From: Beijerinckiaceae bacterium
GTDB taxonomy: Bacteria; Pseudomonadota; Alphaproteobacteria; Rhizobiales; Beijerinckiaceae
Reading direction: 5' to 3'
Assembly (NCBI GenBank): GCA_019745195.1
Contig: JAIETL010000014.1
Location: forward strand, 1-57,867
Length of the DNA: 57,867 nt
How positions within the stretch are numbered: position 1 is the stretch's first letter; each line of letters begins with the position of its first letter. The position numbers were made by a program, and so were the translations under genes. The notes below the pieces were generated by a model. It made no database searches. It was not told the origin of the DNA and saw only the letters and a program-made list of their open reading frames with translations. Shown piece after piece: positions 32,226-41,741 of the stretch.

Positions 32226-35215
32226 AGCAGCTTCGTCCACGCCAGCAGGTAGTTGTCGTGGTTGAATACGTCCATCGCCTTGCGCCGCGCCGCGGCCGAC
32301 ATGGCGACGGCCATGGTTTTGTCGGCGAACAGTTCGTTGAGGAAGGCCGCCAGTTCCTCCGGCGTATCCGCGTAGAAGCCATCGACGCCATTCTCGATGT
32401 ACATGTCGACATCGTGGTTGCGCAGGCAGACCGGGATGACGCCGGTCATCATCGCCTCGGTGCGGGAGCGCGGCATCGGCGAGCGCAGTGTCGTGTTGAG
32501 ATAGGCGGTGAACTGGCGGATGCGATCGACATAGGCACGGAACTGCCGGATGGCGAAGCCGTTGCCATCGCGCATCTCCAGCGGCGCCCCGGCATGTCGG
32601 GCGGTCTCGATCGTAAGGGCCGGCGTCAGCAGTTCGACGACGCGCTCATGCTCCCAGGCGCCGCGATAATGCGGGCGGTGCCGGTCGGGCTCCAGCGCCA
32701 GAATGTGGCGCTCCAGAGTGCCCCGCGGGAATTCCTGCGGATCGAGGCCGTGCCAGATCACGCGGCTGTCGGCGAAGCCCCATTCGCGATGCGCCTGATG
32801 CGAATTGCAGACGACCTTGACCCTCGCCGCCGCCAACGCCTCGACAAGACGGATGCGCTCGTCCTCATAGACGGAGAAGGCGAATTTGCGGTTGGGGTCG
32901 AGGCCGTACTGGCCTTCGAACTGGGGCGTGCCGTGGCAGATCGCGACCTTGGGCAGATTGGGGAACCGTTCGAGGAAATAGCGGAAGGGCGCGCCCCAGA
33001 TCGACGGGATCACCCCGTTCGACAGATGCGGGGCCAGCACGTTCTCGTCGAAATGCAGGATCGCGACATCGAAGGCCGAGGGGTCGATGGTCTCGATCGA
33101 CTGCATCGTCACGTTGGGGCGCAGCGGGCGCTGGTCGTATTGCCAACGATCGACCATCCCGTTGCCCAGATGGGTCGCGAGCGTGAAATGATGCGGCAGC
33201 TTGTAGAGTTCGTACTGGTGCGGAACGTGCCAGCGATAGCTCAGGATGCGCAGCGGCCGCTGGCCGCGCCGGTATCCCCTGAGCAGCGGCTCGAGTTCGG
33301 TACGTTTTTCGCGGAACAGATCATCCAGGAAGTCCCGCGCCGGATTGGCCGGCGTGCCGGAGGCGTCCGACCAGTCGGCGATGCGGCCATAGGTTTCCGT
33401 GGACCAGCGCCGCGCCGCCAGCGCCATGTCCGGGTGCTTCTGGAACAGGCGGGCGAAGTTGCGGGCCGAGGCCAGGGCCTTGAGCGATTCCGGCAGCGAC
33501 GAAGCATGCGAGCAATGCACGGCGAAGGCCAGCGGTGTGAAGCGGACGACCGCGCCCGCCGCATAGAGCCGGTAGCCCATCTCGACGTCTTCCCAGCCGA
33601 AGCCGGAATCGGGCTTCATCGAATAGGAAAAATCGAGATCGAACAGGTCGCCGCGCGCCAGCACCCGGCGCTTGAACGAGAAATTGCGGGTGATGCAGTT
33701 GACGAAGCCGTCCGGCTGGACCGGATCCTGCGGTTCGGCCTCGGTCGCCAGCAGAGCGGGCTTCGCTTCGATCTCGCGAACGAGCGTCGCGCCGTCGCGA
33801 TCGCCGGTCTCGATGTTGAGCGGGCCGATCACCGCATCGACATCATCAAAAGCGTGCTCGAAGACATGCGCCGCGACGAAATCGCGGTTGATCAGGCAGT
33901 CGCAGTCCATGACGACATAGATGTCGGCCTCGATGGCGGCGATGCCGGCGTGGCGGGAGCCGCAATTGCCGAGATTCTCGGCATTGCGCACAACCGTGAA
34001 GGAGCGGTTGGCGACGCCGCTCGCGGCCGCGATGCGCGCATAGGCCTCGGCGCGGGCAGCGTCGGGCTCGGGCGAGCCGTCATCGACCATGACGACGCTG
34101 ATCGGGCCCGGATAGCTCTGGCGCGAGACGTGGTCGAGAAAGGTCTCGATGATGCCGGCCTTGCGATAGAGCACGGTGACGATTGCGACATGGGGCAGGC
34201 GCGGCCCGGCGATCGCCGCCAGCATGCGGTCGCGGATATCCGGCGTGATCGCGCCTTCGGCCGAGAGCGGCCAATCGACTGCTCCCAGCGACTGGGAGAG
34301 CCGCGGCGCAAAACCATCGGTCAGGGAAAAATGACAATGGGCGCGATGCTGGGCGCGGCTGCGGAGCGCGCCGGCGGCAGCGCCCGTCAACGCGATATCG
34401 AGCGTCTCCGGATCGGCCGGCGGTCCAAGTCTCTCGAAAAAGAGCGTCACGACGCCGCGACGATGAAGTTCGAAGCAGAGCGCGTCATAGCCGATGCCGC
34501 CATAGCCGTCTGCCGCGTGGCAATTGGCGAAGACGACCAGTTCCGAGGCTGCGAGGCGCGCGAAATTCTGCATCGCGGCAGCCGGATCGACGACGGTGAG
34601 GTGGATGCCGGGCAGGCGCTGCCGCAATTGGGCGAGGGTCGGCGTCAAATCGGCCCCGGTCGCGCAGAGGACCGTCGCACCCTGCCGCCTGCCGCCGGGC
34701 TCGTAGATGAAAAGCCGCTTGCTCGGCATGCCGACGAAGCGGCGCCGGAGTTCCTGCTCGCCGGCCGCCACCGCATGCGACCAGACGGCGACGCAGTTTC
34801 CGCGCGCTCCATCCGGCGTCGAAAGACGCAAGGCGTATTTTCGGCCCGTCGTCAGTTCAAGGCCGACGCCGCTCATCACCTCGTGATAGCTGTTGTCGGC
34901 GATGGTGACCGTGGCGACCGCGTGGCGGGCGAGCACCGCCTTGCGCTCGTCCAGCAATTCGCACCAGAGCACGCCCTTGTTGACGCGCGCGAAGGTCGCG
35001 AAGGACAGCTCGATCCGCTCGAAGGTCGGGGCTGGCGCGACGATTTCGAATTCGAGCGGCTGGTCGCGCCTGATCTCGAAAGGCGTCGCCGCGCCTTCGC
35101 AGGTCGGAAATGAGCTTTCGATCGCCCAGTGCCCTGCCCCGTCGTCGAAGACGATCCGGTGCCGGCCGACGATCGGCGAGCGGAGTTCGGAACGGCCTGA
35201 ACGGGGAAAGCGCAT
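32207..35215 (-). CDS. 1002-residue multidomain glycosyltransferase (beta domain, GT2, GT4-like)
   Basis: An N-terminal beta-rich module (about 15-145; LWCELLDERKAVLARHAV) is followed by an alpha/beta region of unclear type (165-300). A GT2 domain with AIVTVLYRKAGIIETFL, VVMVDDGSPE, the DCDC metal site and GWEDVEMGYRLY occupies about 340-560. A C-terminal GT-B-like part (about 640-1002; HLSNGVIPSIWGAPF, VVCNSHQAHREWGF, RSRTEAMMTGVIPVCLRNHD, NGVDGFYADTPEE) completes it. Two transferase units in one chain suggest it adds two sugars or polymerises a repeat. It lies 32 bp downstream of gmd in one operon. The start at 35215 lacks a clear Shine-Dalgarno. Confidence 0.85.
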   Translation of the reverse strand: MRFPRSGRSELRSPIVGRHRIVFDDGAGHWAIESSFPTCEGAATPFEIRRDQPLEFEIVAPAPTFERIELSFATFARVNKGVLWCELLDERKAVLARHAVATVTIADNSYHEVMSGVGLELTTGRKYALRLSTPDGARGNCVAVWSHAVAAGEQELRRRFVGMPSKRLFIYEPGGRRQGATVLCATGADLTPTLAQLRQRLPGIHLTVVDPAAAMQNFARLAASELVVFANCHAADGYGGIGYDALCFELHRRGVVTLFFERLGPPADPETLDIALTGAAAGALRSRAQHRAHCHFSLTDGFAPRLSQSLGAVDWPLSAEGAITPDIRDRMLAAIAGPRLPHVAIVTVLYRKAGIIETFLDHVSRQSYPGPISVVMVDDGSPEPDAARAEAYARIAAASGVANRSFTVVRNAENLGNCGSRHAGIAAIEADIYVVMDCDCLINRDFVAAHVFEHAFDDVDAVIGPLNIETGDRDGATLVREIEAKPALLATEAEPQDPVQPDGFVNCITRNFSFKRRVLARGDLFDLDFSYSMKPDSGFGWEDVEMGYRLYAAGAVVRFTPLAFAVHCSHASSLPESLKALASARNFARLFQKHPDMALAARRWSTETYGRIADWSDASGTPANPARDFLDDLFREKRTELEPLLRGYRRGQRPLRILSYRWHVPHQYELYKLPHHFTLATHLGNGMVDRWQYDQRPLRPNVTMQSIETIDPSAFDVAILHFDENVLAPHLSNGVIPSIWGAPFRYFLERFPNLPKVAICHGTPQFEGQYGLDPNRKFAFSVYEDERIRLVEALAAARVKVVCNSHQAHREWGFADSRVIWHGLDPQEFPRGTLERHILALEPDRHRPHYRGAWEHERVVELLTPALTIETARHAGAPLEMRDGNGFAIRQFRAYVDRIRQFTAYLNTTLRSPMPRSRTEAMMTGVIPVCLRNHDVDMYIENGVDGFYADTPEELAAFLNELFADKTMAVAMSAAARRKAMDVFNHDNYLLAWTKLLYEAVG

Positions 35216-35247
35216 CGAGATGGGCCTGTGTTCACGCGGCAGGGAAA

Positions 35248-36321
35248 TCAGCCGAGGCGGATGCCGCCGCGGCTCTTCTCCATCTCGACTTCCGTCATGT
35301 CGGCCTGCACCATCTCGGCGACCAGCGCCTCGAAACTCGTGCTGTGCGTCCAGCCGAGCCGGCTGCGGGCCTTGGACGGGTCGCCGAGCAGGAGTTCGAC
35401 CTCCGTCGGGCGGAAGTAGCGCGGGTCGATCTCGACCAGCGTCTCCCCCGTCGCCGCGTCGTGGCCGGTCTCATTGACGCCCTCGCCGCGCCACTCGATC
35501 GTGCGGCCGACGCAGGCGAAGGCCTTCTCGACGAATTCGCGCACCGAATGGGTCTCGCCGGTGGCGAGCACGTAGTCGTCTGCTTCAGGCTGCTGGAGCA
35601 TCTTCCACATCCCCTCGACATAGTCGCGGGCATGACCCCAGTCGCGCTTGGCGTCGATATTGCCGAGGAACAGACGGTCCATCGCGCCGTGCTGGATGGC
35701 GGCGACGGCGCGCGTGATCTTGCGCGTCACGAAGGTCTCGCCGCGGATCGGGCTCTCGTGGTTGAACAGGATGCCGTTGGACGCGTGCATGCCGTAGGCA
35801 TCGCGGTAGTTGACCACGATCCAGTAGGCATAGAGCTTGGCCACGGCATAGGGCGAGCGCGGGTTGAACGGCGTGGTCTCGCTCTGCGGGGTCTCGCGAA
35901 CCTCTCCGTAGAGCTCCGAGGTGGAGGCCTGATAGAAGCGCGTCTTCTTTTCGAGGCCGAGGATGCGCAGGGCCTCGAGCAGGCGCAGCGTGCCTATCGC
36001 ATCCGCATTGGCGGTGTATTCGGGCGTTTCGAAAGAGACCTTGACGTGGCTCTGTGCGGCCAGGTTGTAGATCTCGTCGGGCTGGGTCTCCTGGATGATC
36101 CTGATCAGATTGGTCGAATCGGTCAGATCGCCATAATGCATGAAGAAGCTGGCGTCCTTGCGATGCGGATCGACATAGAGATGGTCGATGCGCTTCGTAT
36201 TGAACGAAGACGAGCGCCGCTTCACGCCATGGACGATGTAGCCTTTGCTCAGCAGGAGCTCGGCCAGATAGGCGCCGTCCTGTCCGGTCACGCCAGTAAT
36301 CAAGGCTACCTTCGCCGTCAT
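35248..36321 (-). CDS. gmd: GDP-mannose 4,6-dehydratase
   Basis: The 357-residue protein has [70 protein letters not shown] and [17 protein letters not shown], all diagnostic of Gmd. It converts GDP-D-mannose (supplied by manC at 53990) to GDP-4-keto-6-deoxy-D-mannose, the precursor of GDP-L-fucose and GDP-D-rhamnose. It is cytoplasmic, of standard length, and in the wzm-wzt operon. Confidence 0.97.
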   Translation of the reverse strand: MTAKVALITGVTGQDGAYLAELLLSKGYIVHGVKRRSSSFNTKRIDHLYVDPHRKDASFFMHYGDLTDSTNLIRIIQETQPDEIYNLAAQSHVKVSFETPEYTANADAIGTLRLLEALRILGLEKKTRFYQASTSELYGEVRETPQSETTPFNPRSPYAVAKLYAYWIVVNYRDAYGMHASNGILFNHESPIRGETFVTRKITRAVAAIQHGAMDRLFLGNIDAKRDWGHARDYVEGMWKMLQQPEADDYVLATGETHSVREFVEKAFACVGRTIEWRGEGVNETGHDAATGETLVEIDPRYFRPTEVELLLGDPSKARSRLGWTHSTSFEALVAEMVQADMTEVEMEKSRGGIRLG

Positions 36322-36413
36322 TCCAGATCTCTTTCGTGTGACCGGGGGGTCAGACCCTCGCGCGGCGCTCTCTTGCGCCGCCCGGCGCGCGAAATCAACC
36401 GGCTAAGCGAGGT

Positions 36414-37325
36414 TCAGCGGAGCAGAGCGCGCGCCCTCGCGGCCAGTCCGCGCAGCAGGGGGATGCGCAGCGACGCTCTGTAGGCGCGGCGTGCGACATT
36501 GAATGCGCCGACCTTGACCGCGCCGCGCAGATGCATCGGCGTGCGCACGGCGCGTCCTGTGGTGGCGAGCCAGGAGCTTTCGATCGCGTGGGTCCGCTCG
36601 GCCCATGCCTGATGGTCGGCCTCGAACCGCCTGACCCGCAGCCGCAGCCGCGCGGTCTCGGCAGAAAGGGCGGCGACATGGTCGCGCAGGACCGACGCCT
36701 CGGCCGCATCGCCGGCGCGCAGGGCGGCGAAGGGGCCGGGCGCGACGTCGCCGCCATGCAATGTCGTCGCCGGGGCGCGCGCGTCGGCCCGTTTCACGAT
36801 GCGCAGGACCCCATCGCCAAGTTCGATCCGGGCGATCGTCGCCAGCAGCGTCTGTCGGACCAGATCCGGAGAGGCGGTCTCCGCGACGCTGCCGATAGCG
36901 CGCACGGGCGCCGCCTCGCCGGCGATCTCGGCAGCCACGGCGATGGCGCAGTCGAGCAGGCTTTCGTGCCGGGGCGTTTCGGAGACTGCCTCGCTGCCTG
37001 CCGTGCGCAGCACGGGGGCAAGCCCGACATAGAGCCCCCCGGGTGCAAGAGCGTCGAGCGCGCGAAACAGGAGCTCGATGCGCGCAGCGACATCATCCTC
37101 ACCCTCGTCCACGATCGCGTCGAAATGGGCCGAATCATTAGCCGCGAGGAAGGACTGCGCATCGTCGAAACGCTGCAGCGACGCCCAGGCCGTGGCCTCG
37201 CCCGTCCAGGCCGACGCCCGGGACGGCTTGCCGATGACGGCGACGCGACCGGTTATCGTCGTGCCGGGCGCGGGCGCGGACCAGACGCCCGGCTCGAGAA
37301 TCGTCCGCGTCGCCGTCTCGCTCAT
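36414..37325 (-). CDS. Degenerate methyltransferase-like protein with coiled coil, coupled to wzt
   Basis: The 303-residue protein is of unrecognised family. Residues about 60-110 (FDAIVDEGEDDVAARIELLFRAL, APGGLYVG) echo the post-SAM part of CmcI/class I methyltransferases, but no glycine-rich SAM-binding motif is evident. Residues 205-245 (DHVAALSAETARLRLRVRRFEADH) form a probable coiled coil, followed by a basic, helical tail. Its ATG overlaps the wzt stop (ATGA), so the two are translationally coupled. It may partner the transporter or set chain length, as coiled-coil methyltransferase/terminator proteins do in other ABC O-antigen systems; this is inference only. Confidence 0.6.
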   Translation of the reverse strand: MSETATRTILEPGVWSAPAPGTTITGRVAVIGKPSRASAWTGEATAWASLQRFDDAQSFLAANDSAHFDAIVDEGEDDVAARIELLFRALDALAPGGLYVGLAPVLRTAGSEAVSETPRHESLLDCAIAVAAEIAGEAAPVRAIGSVAETASPDLVRQTLLATIARIELGDGVLRIVKRADARAPATTLHGGDVAPGPFAALRAGDAAEASVLRDHVAALSAETARLRLRVRRFEADHQAWAERTHAIESSWLATTGRAVRTPMHLRGAVKVGAFNVARRAYRASLRIPLLRGLAARARALLR

Positions 37326-38143
37326 GAAAAAGCCCGCTCGCCCGTGATGGGCAGTTCACCGCTCGTTTCGTCGTCGGCGATCTCGTCGGCTGCGGCGATC
37401 GCGTCGTCATACGCGCCCAGCACCTCGGGCGGCGGGCCGTCCATCACGATCTCGCCGCCGCGCAGCCACAGGACGCGGTTGCAGAAGCTCTGGATCGACC
37501 CGTTGTCGTGAGAGGCCAGGAACATGATGTTCGAGTTCTGGATGAGCTGATGAATCCGCTTCTTCGCCCGGGCCGCGAAACCGGCGTCGCCGACGCCGAT
37601 GATCTCGTCGAAGATCGCGATCTCCGGCTGGACCGCGGTGCTGACCGCGAAGGCAAGGCGCAGCAGCATGCCGCTCGAATAGGTCCTGATCGGCAGGGAC
37701 AGATACTGCCCGAGCTGGCTGAACGTCTCGACATCCTCGGTGATGCTTCTGGCCTGCTTGTGGTCGAGGCCGAGCATGACGCCGCGCATGACGATGTTCT
37801 CGTAGCCGGTCGCTTCCATGTCCATGCCCATGGCGAGGTCGATCAGCGAAGACACCCGGCCCTGGATCTCGACGACGCCGCCTGTCGGCGGATAGACCTT
37901 GCTCAGCACGCGCAGCAGCGTCGTCTTGCCGGCGCCGTTGTTGCCGATGAGGCCGATCCGGTCGCCGTCGCGCGCCTCGAAGGAGACGTTCTTGAGCGCA
38001 TTGACGGTAATGACGGCGCGGTCGCGGTCGTCCCTGACGCCGCCGCCGATCGTGCGCCGCAGCAGCTCGTTCTTCAGCGCCCGGCCGCGCGGGTTGTAGA
38101 TGGCGAGTTCGACGGAAACATTGCGCAGGGAGATGCGAGCCAT
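37322..38143 (-). CDS. wzt: Polysaccharide ABC exporter ATPase (Wzt type, short form)
   Basis: The 273-residue protein has Walker A GNNGAGKTT (67-75), signature YSSGMLLRLAFA (155-166), Walker B EIAIFDEIIGVGD (174-186) and the switch His in FLASHDNGSI. A beta-rich N-terminal extension before the core (SVELAIYNPRGR, KNELLRRTIGG) is typical of O-antigen/teichoic-acid exporter ATPases. It lacks the 150-200-residue C-terminal carbohydrate-binding domain of long Wzt proteins that read a terminal cap. It pairs with wzm nine bases upstream and powers export of lipid-linked glycan. Confidence 0.95.
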   Translation of the reverse strand: MARISLRNVSVELAIYNPRGRALKNELLRRTIGGGVRDDRDRAVITVNALKNVSFEARDGDRIGLIGNNGAGKTTLLRVLSKVYPPTGGVVEIQGRVSSLIDLAMGMDMEATGYENIVMRGVMLGLDHKQARSITEDVETFSQLGQYLSLPIRTYSSGMLLRLAFAVSTAVQPEIAIFDEIIGVGDAGFAARAKKRIHQLIQNSNIMFLASHDNGSIQSFCNRVLWLRGGEIVMDGPPPEVLGAYDDAIAAADEIADDETSGELPITGERAFS

Positions 38144-38152
38144 GGCGGGGCC

Positions 38153-38956
38153 TCAGAGCCAGTAGACGACGCGCTGCGCATAGCGCCCCGCGAAGACGAG
38201 GGCGAAAGCCCAGCCGACCACCATCATCACGATCAGCGCCGTATAGGCGAAGGCGGATGGCCAGACGCCGAGCATCGGTTCGCGCAGCACCTCCAGCATC
38301 CAGGCGATGGGATTGAACAGGATCACCGGGTGGTTCGTCGGCAGCTGCGAGGGCCGGAAGATGACAGGCGAGACGAAGAACAGGATCTGCACCGCACTCT
38401 GGACGATCTGCGGGATATCGCGGAAACGCGCGCCGATGATGGCGAGGACATAGCCTATCCAGCCCAGATTGACGATCACGAGCAGCATGCCGGGGATCAG
38501 CATCAGCAGCGACCAGTTCTGCGGAACCTGGATGATGACGAGAACGATGACGATGATGATCGCGTTATGCGCGAGGACGATCAGATTGCGTGCCATCATG
38601 CGCAGAATATAGGTGAAGCGCCCGAGCGCGACCTGCTTGATGATCGCCTCGTTGTCGATGAACGCGCTGCAGCTCTCGGTCAGGGCCGTGGCGATCAGGC
38701 CCCAGAACACGAGACCGGTCGCGACATAGGGAAGGTAGCTCGCGATATCGACCTTGAACAGCGTCGCGTAGACGAAGCCCATGCCGAACACCATCGCGCC
38801 CATGCTGAGCGTCAGCCAGAGCTGCCCGACCTTCGAGCGGCGGTAGCGGCGGCCGATATCGTTCCTGCCCAGCATCCACCAGACGCGCCAGGACGCGATG
38901 CCCTCGCCGACATCCGCTACGCCGCGACTGAACTGCTCCATCACCGAATTGGTCAT
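38153..38956 (-). CDS. wzm: Polysaccharide ABC exporter permease (Wzm type)
   Basis: The 267-residue ABC2-type permease has about six transmembrane helices, an amphipathic N-terminal helix with RYRRSKVGQLWLTLSMG, and a closing FNPIAWMLEVLREPMLG, both conserved in Wzm/KpsM-like permeases. It forms the inner-membrane channel with Wzt. I use the ATG at 38956 because GAGG lies six bases before it; an ATG two codons upstream (38962) is also possible. It is the first gene of the leftward wzm-wzt-36414-gmd-glycosyltransferase operon. Confidence 0.93.
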   Translation of the reverse strand: MTNSVMEQFSRGVADVGEGIASWRVWWMLGRNDIGRRYRRSKVGQLWLTLSMGAMVFGMGFVYATLFKVDIASYLPYVATGLVFWGLIATALTESCSAFIDNEAIIKQVALGRFTYILRMMARNLIVLAHNAIIIVIVLVIIQVPQNWSLLMLIPGMLLVIVNLGWIGYVLAIIGARFRDIPQIVQSAVQILFFVSPVIFRPSQLPTNHPVILFNPIAWMLEVLREPMLGVWPSAFAYTALIVMMVVGWAFALVFAGRYAQRVVYWL

Positions 38957-39168
38957 ACTCATCCTCGTTCGCCGCCTCGGCGACCCGATCTCCTGAGGCG
39001 CCGCCAATAGACCACTCGTACCGGGGAGGGAAGAGCGCGGCGGGCCCCGGCGTCGCGCGCACCGGCCGATCCGCGGTTGTGCGAGACCGCGGCGGCGGAT
39101 GGAAACCGTGCTGGCGCCGATCGGTCCGGGTTGATAAACCTCCGCCTCCCGCCGGAGAGCCACGCTTC

Positions 39169-39813
39169 ATGTTTCTGACGAAAACCCAAATGCAGACCCT
39201 CGCCGGGTCGTATCACTACGGCCACCACGCCAAGATCATTCGCGATGCGAAAACCATCTCGATGCTGCATGAGCAGACCCTGTCCGTGCTCTGGCAACTG
39301 GCCCATGCAGCACGTGGCACGATCCTGGAACTGGGCCCCTATGTCGGCGGCTCGACCGCGGTCATCGCCGACGCGATCCAGCCCGGCGGCCGCCGCCTGA
39401 TCACCGTCGAAATGGGCGGCGGCTACGAGGCGCACCCGCATCTGCCGAGCAAGGACATCATCGCCGACCTCGAAAGCAACCTAGAACGCTTCGGAGTCCG
39501 CGATGCGGTGACCATCGTCAAGGGCATGAACTATGCGCCCGAAACGGTCGAGGCCGTCGCCGGCCATCTCAAGGGCGAGAAGGTCGGACTGCTGTTCATC
39601 GACAGCGATTTCGAGTTCGAGCGCTATTTCAGCCTGTACACGCCGTTCCTGAACAACGGTTCGTTCCTGGTCTTCGACGATTTCGAGAGCGAGGGCGCGC
39701 CCGAGAAGGCGGCGCTGGTCAAGCCCTTCGTCGAGCGCGGAATCCGGGACGGTTTCCTGCATGATCTCGGCGTCTATCCTTGGGGAACCTGGGTCGGCCA
39801 GTTTCGCCTCTGA
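39169..39813 (+). CDS. CmcI/class I SAM-dependent methyltransferase
   Basis: The 214-residue protein has the SAM-binding motif ILELGPYVGGSTAVIADA, then RLITVEMG, VGLLFIDSDFEFERYF and SFLVFDDFES, matching the Methyltransf_24/CmcI group, which often methylates sugar hydroxyls. It is cytoplasmic. The ATG at 39169 has GGAG ten bases upstream. It is divergent from wzm across 212 bp and seems to be a single-gene unit. Role in the polysaccharide is inferred from position. Confidence 0.85.
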   Translation: MFLTKTQMQTLAGSYHYGHHAKIIRDAKTISMLHEQTLSVLWQLAHAARGTILELGPYVGGSTAVIADAIQPGGRRLITVEMGGGYEAHPHLPSKDIIADLESNLERFGVRDAVTIVKGMNYAPETVEAVAGHLKGEKVGLLFIDSDFEFERYFSLYTPFLNNGSFLVFDDFESEGAPEKAALVKPFVERGIRDGFLHDLGVYPWGTWVGQFRL

Positions 39814-39898
39814 GCGATGGCGGAAGGGTCCGGCGCGCGGCGCAGCCGGGTTTCCGGAGAGCGGCGGAGATGCCGCCCGGCGCGCAGTCGCGGTCGGG

Positions 39899-39927
39899 TT
39901 GACGGCCTTTCAACATTTACGTAATGG
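39899..39927 (+). promoter_or_regulatory. Candidate sigma-70 promoter of the 40015-46132 operon
   Basis: TTGACG at 39899-39904 and TAATGG at 39922-39927 are separated by exactly 17 bp, in an AT-richer patch of otherwise GC-rich DNA. Transcription would start about 80 bp before the flippase gene. It is read by eye and not tested. Confidence 0.45.
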
Positions 39928-40014
39928 GGGCCGCGTCGAGGTGCTGTAAACGGGCCTCAGGGGCGTCAAAACGCGGCGACCGTAGCCGTTTGGCGCGAGA
40001 AACCAAGAAGTGCG

Positions 40015-41019
40015 ATGAAAGTAGTTTTTCAGGGGCTTCTTGGCATCGCGTTCGGCGTGCTTCTGCTCTGGATGGCCTTGTCAGGCATCGATGGCGCGGC
40101 GATATCCGCCGCGCTTGCGCAGGCCAACATCGGGTATCTGCTGGCGGGCGTCGGCCTCTTCTGGATCGGCGTGCTGTTCCGCATCCTGCGCTGGCAGGCG
40201 CTCCTGACGCCCGTGCGCATGCTGACGTTCTAGCAGGTCGGCCTCGCGCTGGTCATCGGCTACGCCGTCAACATCATCCTGCCGGCGCGCCTCGGCGAAC
40301 TGTTCCGTGCGGATTTCCTGCGGCGGCGGTTCGAGGTCGCCCGCTCGGCCGCGCTCGGCTCCATCATCATCGAGCGGCTTCTCGACGCCGTGGTGGTCGG
40401 CGGGCTCTTCGCCATCGGATTGCTGGCCGCCGCCAACCGGCAGTTCGATCCCGCTCTCATCACCGTCGCCTATGGCGCGGCCGCTGCGATCGTGATCGGA
40501 TGTCTCGGCGTCTGCATGATCGTGTTCTTCGAGCACAGGCTGCCCTTCGGCCGGTTTCCAAGGCTTGCGGCACGCGTGTCGGTGATGGCCCAGACGCTGG
40601 CGATCGTGCGCGGTCCCATCGTTATCCGCTGCGCGCTGGTGACCTTGCTGGTCTGGAGCGCCGAGAGCCTCGCGATCCTGATGATGGTCTGGGCCTTCGG
40701 CGTCGCCGTCTCGCTGTCCGGCCTGTGCCTCATCGTCGGCGCGGCCTCGCTCAGCACCATGCTGCCCTCGGCTCCGGGCTATATCGGCTCGCTGCAGTTC
40801 GCGTTCATCCTGACCTATTCGGCGCTCAAGTTCGACGCGGTCCATGGCGTCCTCTCGGCGACGGCGACCCAGGTGATGCTGATGGGCTCGATCGCCTGCG
40901 TCGGCATCGGCCTGCTCCTGATCGACAACGCACGCGCTCCGGCCCGGCACCTCCGCGCGACTTTCCGCGCTTCGCATGCGTCGCGTGTCAAGACGCCTGC
41001 GACCGAAGTACGGGGCTAA
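40015..41019 (+). pseudogene. LPG-synthase-type flippase-domain protein, interrupted by one amber codon
   Basis: In a single reading frame, 72 codons (MKVVFQGLLGIAFGVLLLW, then FRILRWQALLTPVRMLTF) are followed by TAG at 40231-40233. The frame continues without shift as QVGLALVIGYAVNIILPARLG, ELFRADFLRRR and SAPGYIGSLQFAF to a TAA at 41017-41019. Together they form a complete multi-helix LPG_synthase_TM (UPF0104) protein of about 334 residues. Members are putative lipid or lipid-linked-sugar flippases. One base change (for example from CAG or GAG) explains the break. The next gene follows after six bases, so the reading of the operon may be affected. An intact paralogue is at 48511-49563. Confidence 0.88.
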
Positions 41020-41025
41020 CGCATA

Positions 41026-41727
41026 ATGCCTTCAGTATCGGTATCCGTCATTGTTCCGGCCTATAACGAGGAGAAGACGATCGTCGAGGTGCTGCGCCAG
41101 GTGCGCGCCCAGTCGATCGACGGCGTCAGCTTCGAGGTGATCGTCATCGACGACGGCTCGCGCGACGCCACCGTCGCGACGCTGGAGCGCCATCCGGACC
41201 TCTACGACGTGCTGGTCAAGCAGCCGCAGAACGGCGGCAAGGGCGCAGCCGTCATCGCCGGCCTGAAGAAGGCGACGGGCGACTACATTCTGTTCCAGGA
41301 CGCCGATCTCGAATACTCGCCCGACGAGTACAAGGACCTGCTCTACCCGGTCACCGCGTTCGGCGCGGAGATCGTGATGGGCAGCCGCTTCATGGCGCCG
41401 AAATATTCGCGTGTGCAGTATTTCGCCAACAAGATCGGCAACAGGACGATCACGTTCATCTTCGACCTGTTCTTCAACGCGACGTTTACCGACATCTACT
41501 CGTGTTACCTTTTGTACAAACGCGATCTGGTCGACCCCGACGAGCTGATCTCGTTCAAATGGGAGCAGCACGCCGAGATCCTGTGTCGGGCTTTCAAGCG
41601 CGCCAAGATCGTGTATGAGGTCCCGATCAGTTATCACGGGCGAAGCTACGCCGAGGGAAAGAAAATCCGGGCGACCGATATATTTCCCGTCATCGGCATG
41701 ATCATCAGACGCAGATTTGGTAAATAG
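41026..41727 (+). CDS. GT2 glycosyltransferase, dolichol-phosphate-mannose-synthase-like
   Basis: The 233-residue single-domain GT-A enzyme has VIVPAYNEEKTIVEVLRQV, VIDDGSRDAT, NGGKGAAVIAGLKKATGD and the metal site QDADLEYSPDEY. It has no C-terminal membrane helices, so it resembles soluble DPM1-type transferases that charge polyprenyl phosphate with a sugar. Such lipid-linked sugars feed GT-C enzymes like those at 30825 and 46121 and are thought to be flipped by proteins such as the one encoded just upstream. The start is six bases after that gene. Confidence 0.9.
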   Translation: MPSVSVSVIVPAYNEEKTIVEVLRQVRAQSIDGVSFEVIVIDDGSRDATVATLERHPDLYDVLVKQPQNGGKGAAVIAGLKKATGDYILFQDADLEYSPDEYKDLLYPVTAFGAEIVMGSRFMAPKYSRVQYFANKIGNRTITFIFDLFFNATFTDIYSCYLLYKRDLVDPDELISFKWEQHAEILCRAFKRAKIVYEVPISYHGRSYAEGKKIRATDIFPVIGMIIRRRFGK

Positions 41728-41741
41728 AGAGGTCTTCCATC

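Noticed and set aside
32051..35113. A 1020-codon + strand frame opposite the multidomain glycosyltransferase
   Set aside because: Same shadow composition and no motifs; the opposite strand shows a clear GT2 domain.
40231..40233. TAG read as pyrrolysine or another programmed recoding
   Set aside because: Flippase-domain proteins are not known for recoding and no recoding structure is visible. A simple nonsense mutation or sequencing error is more likely.
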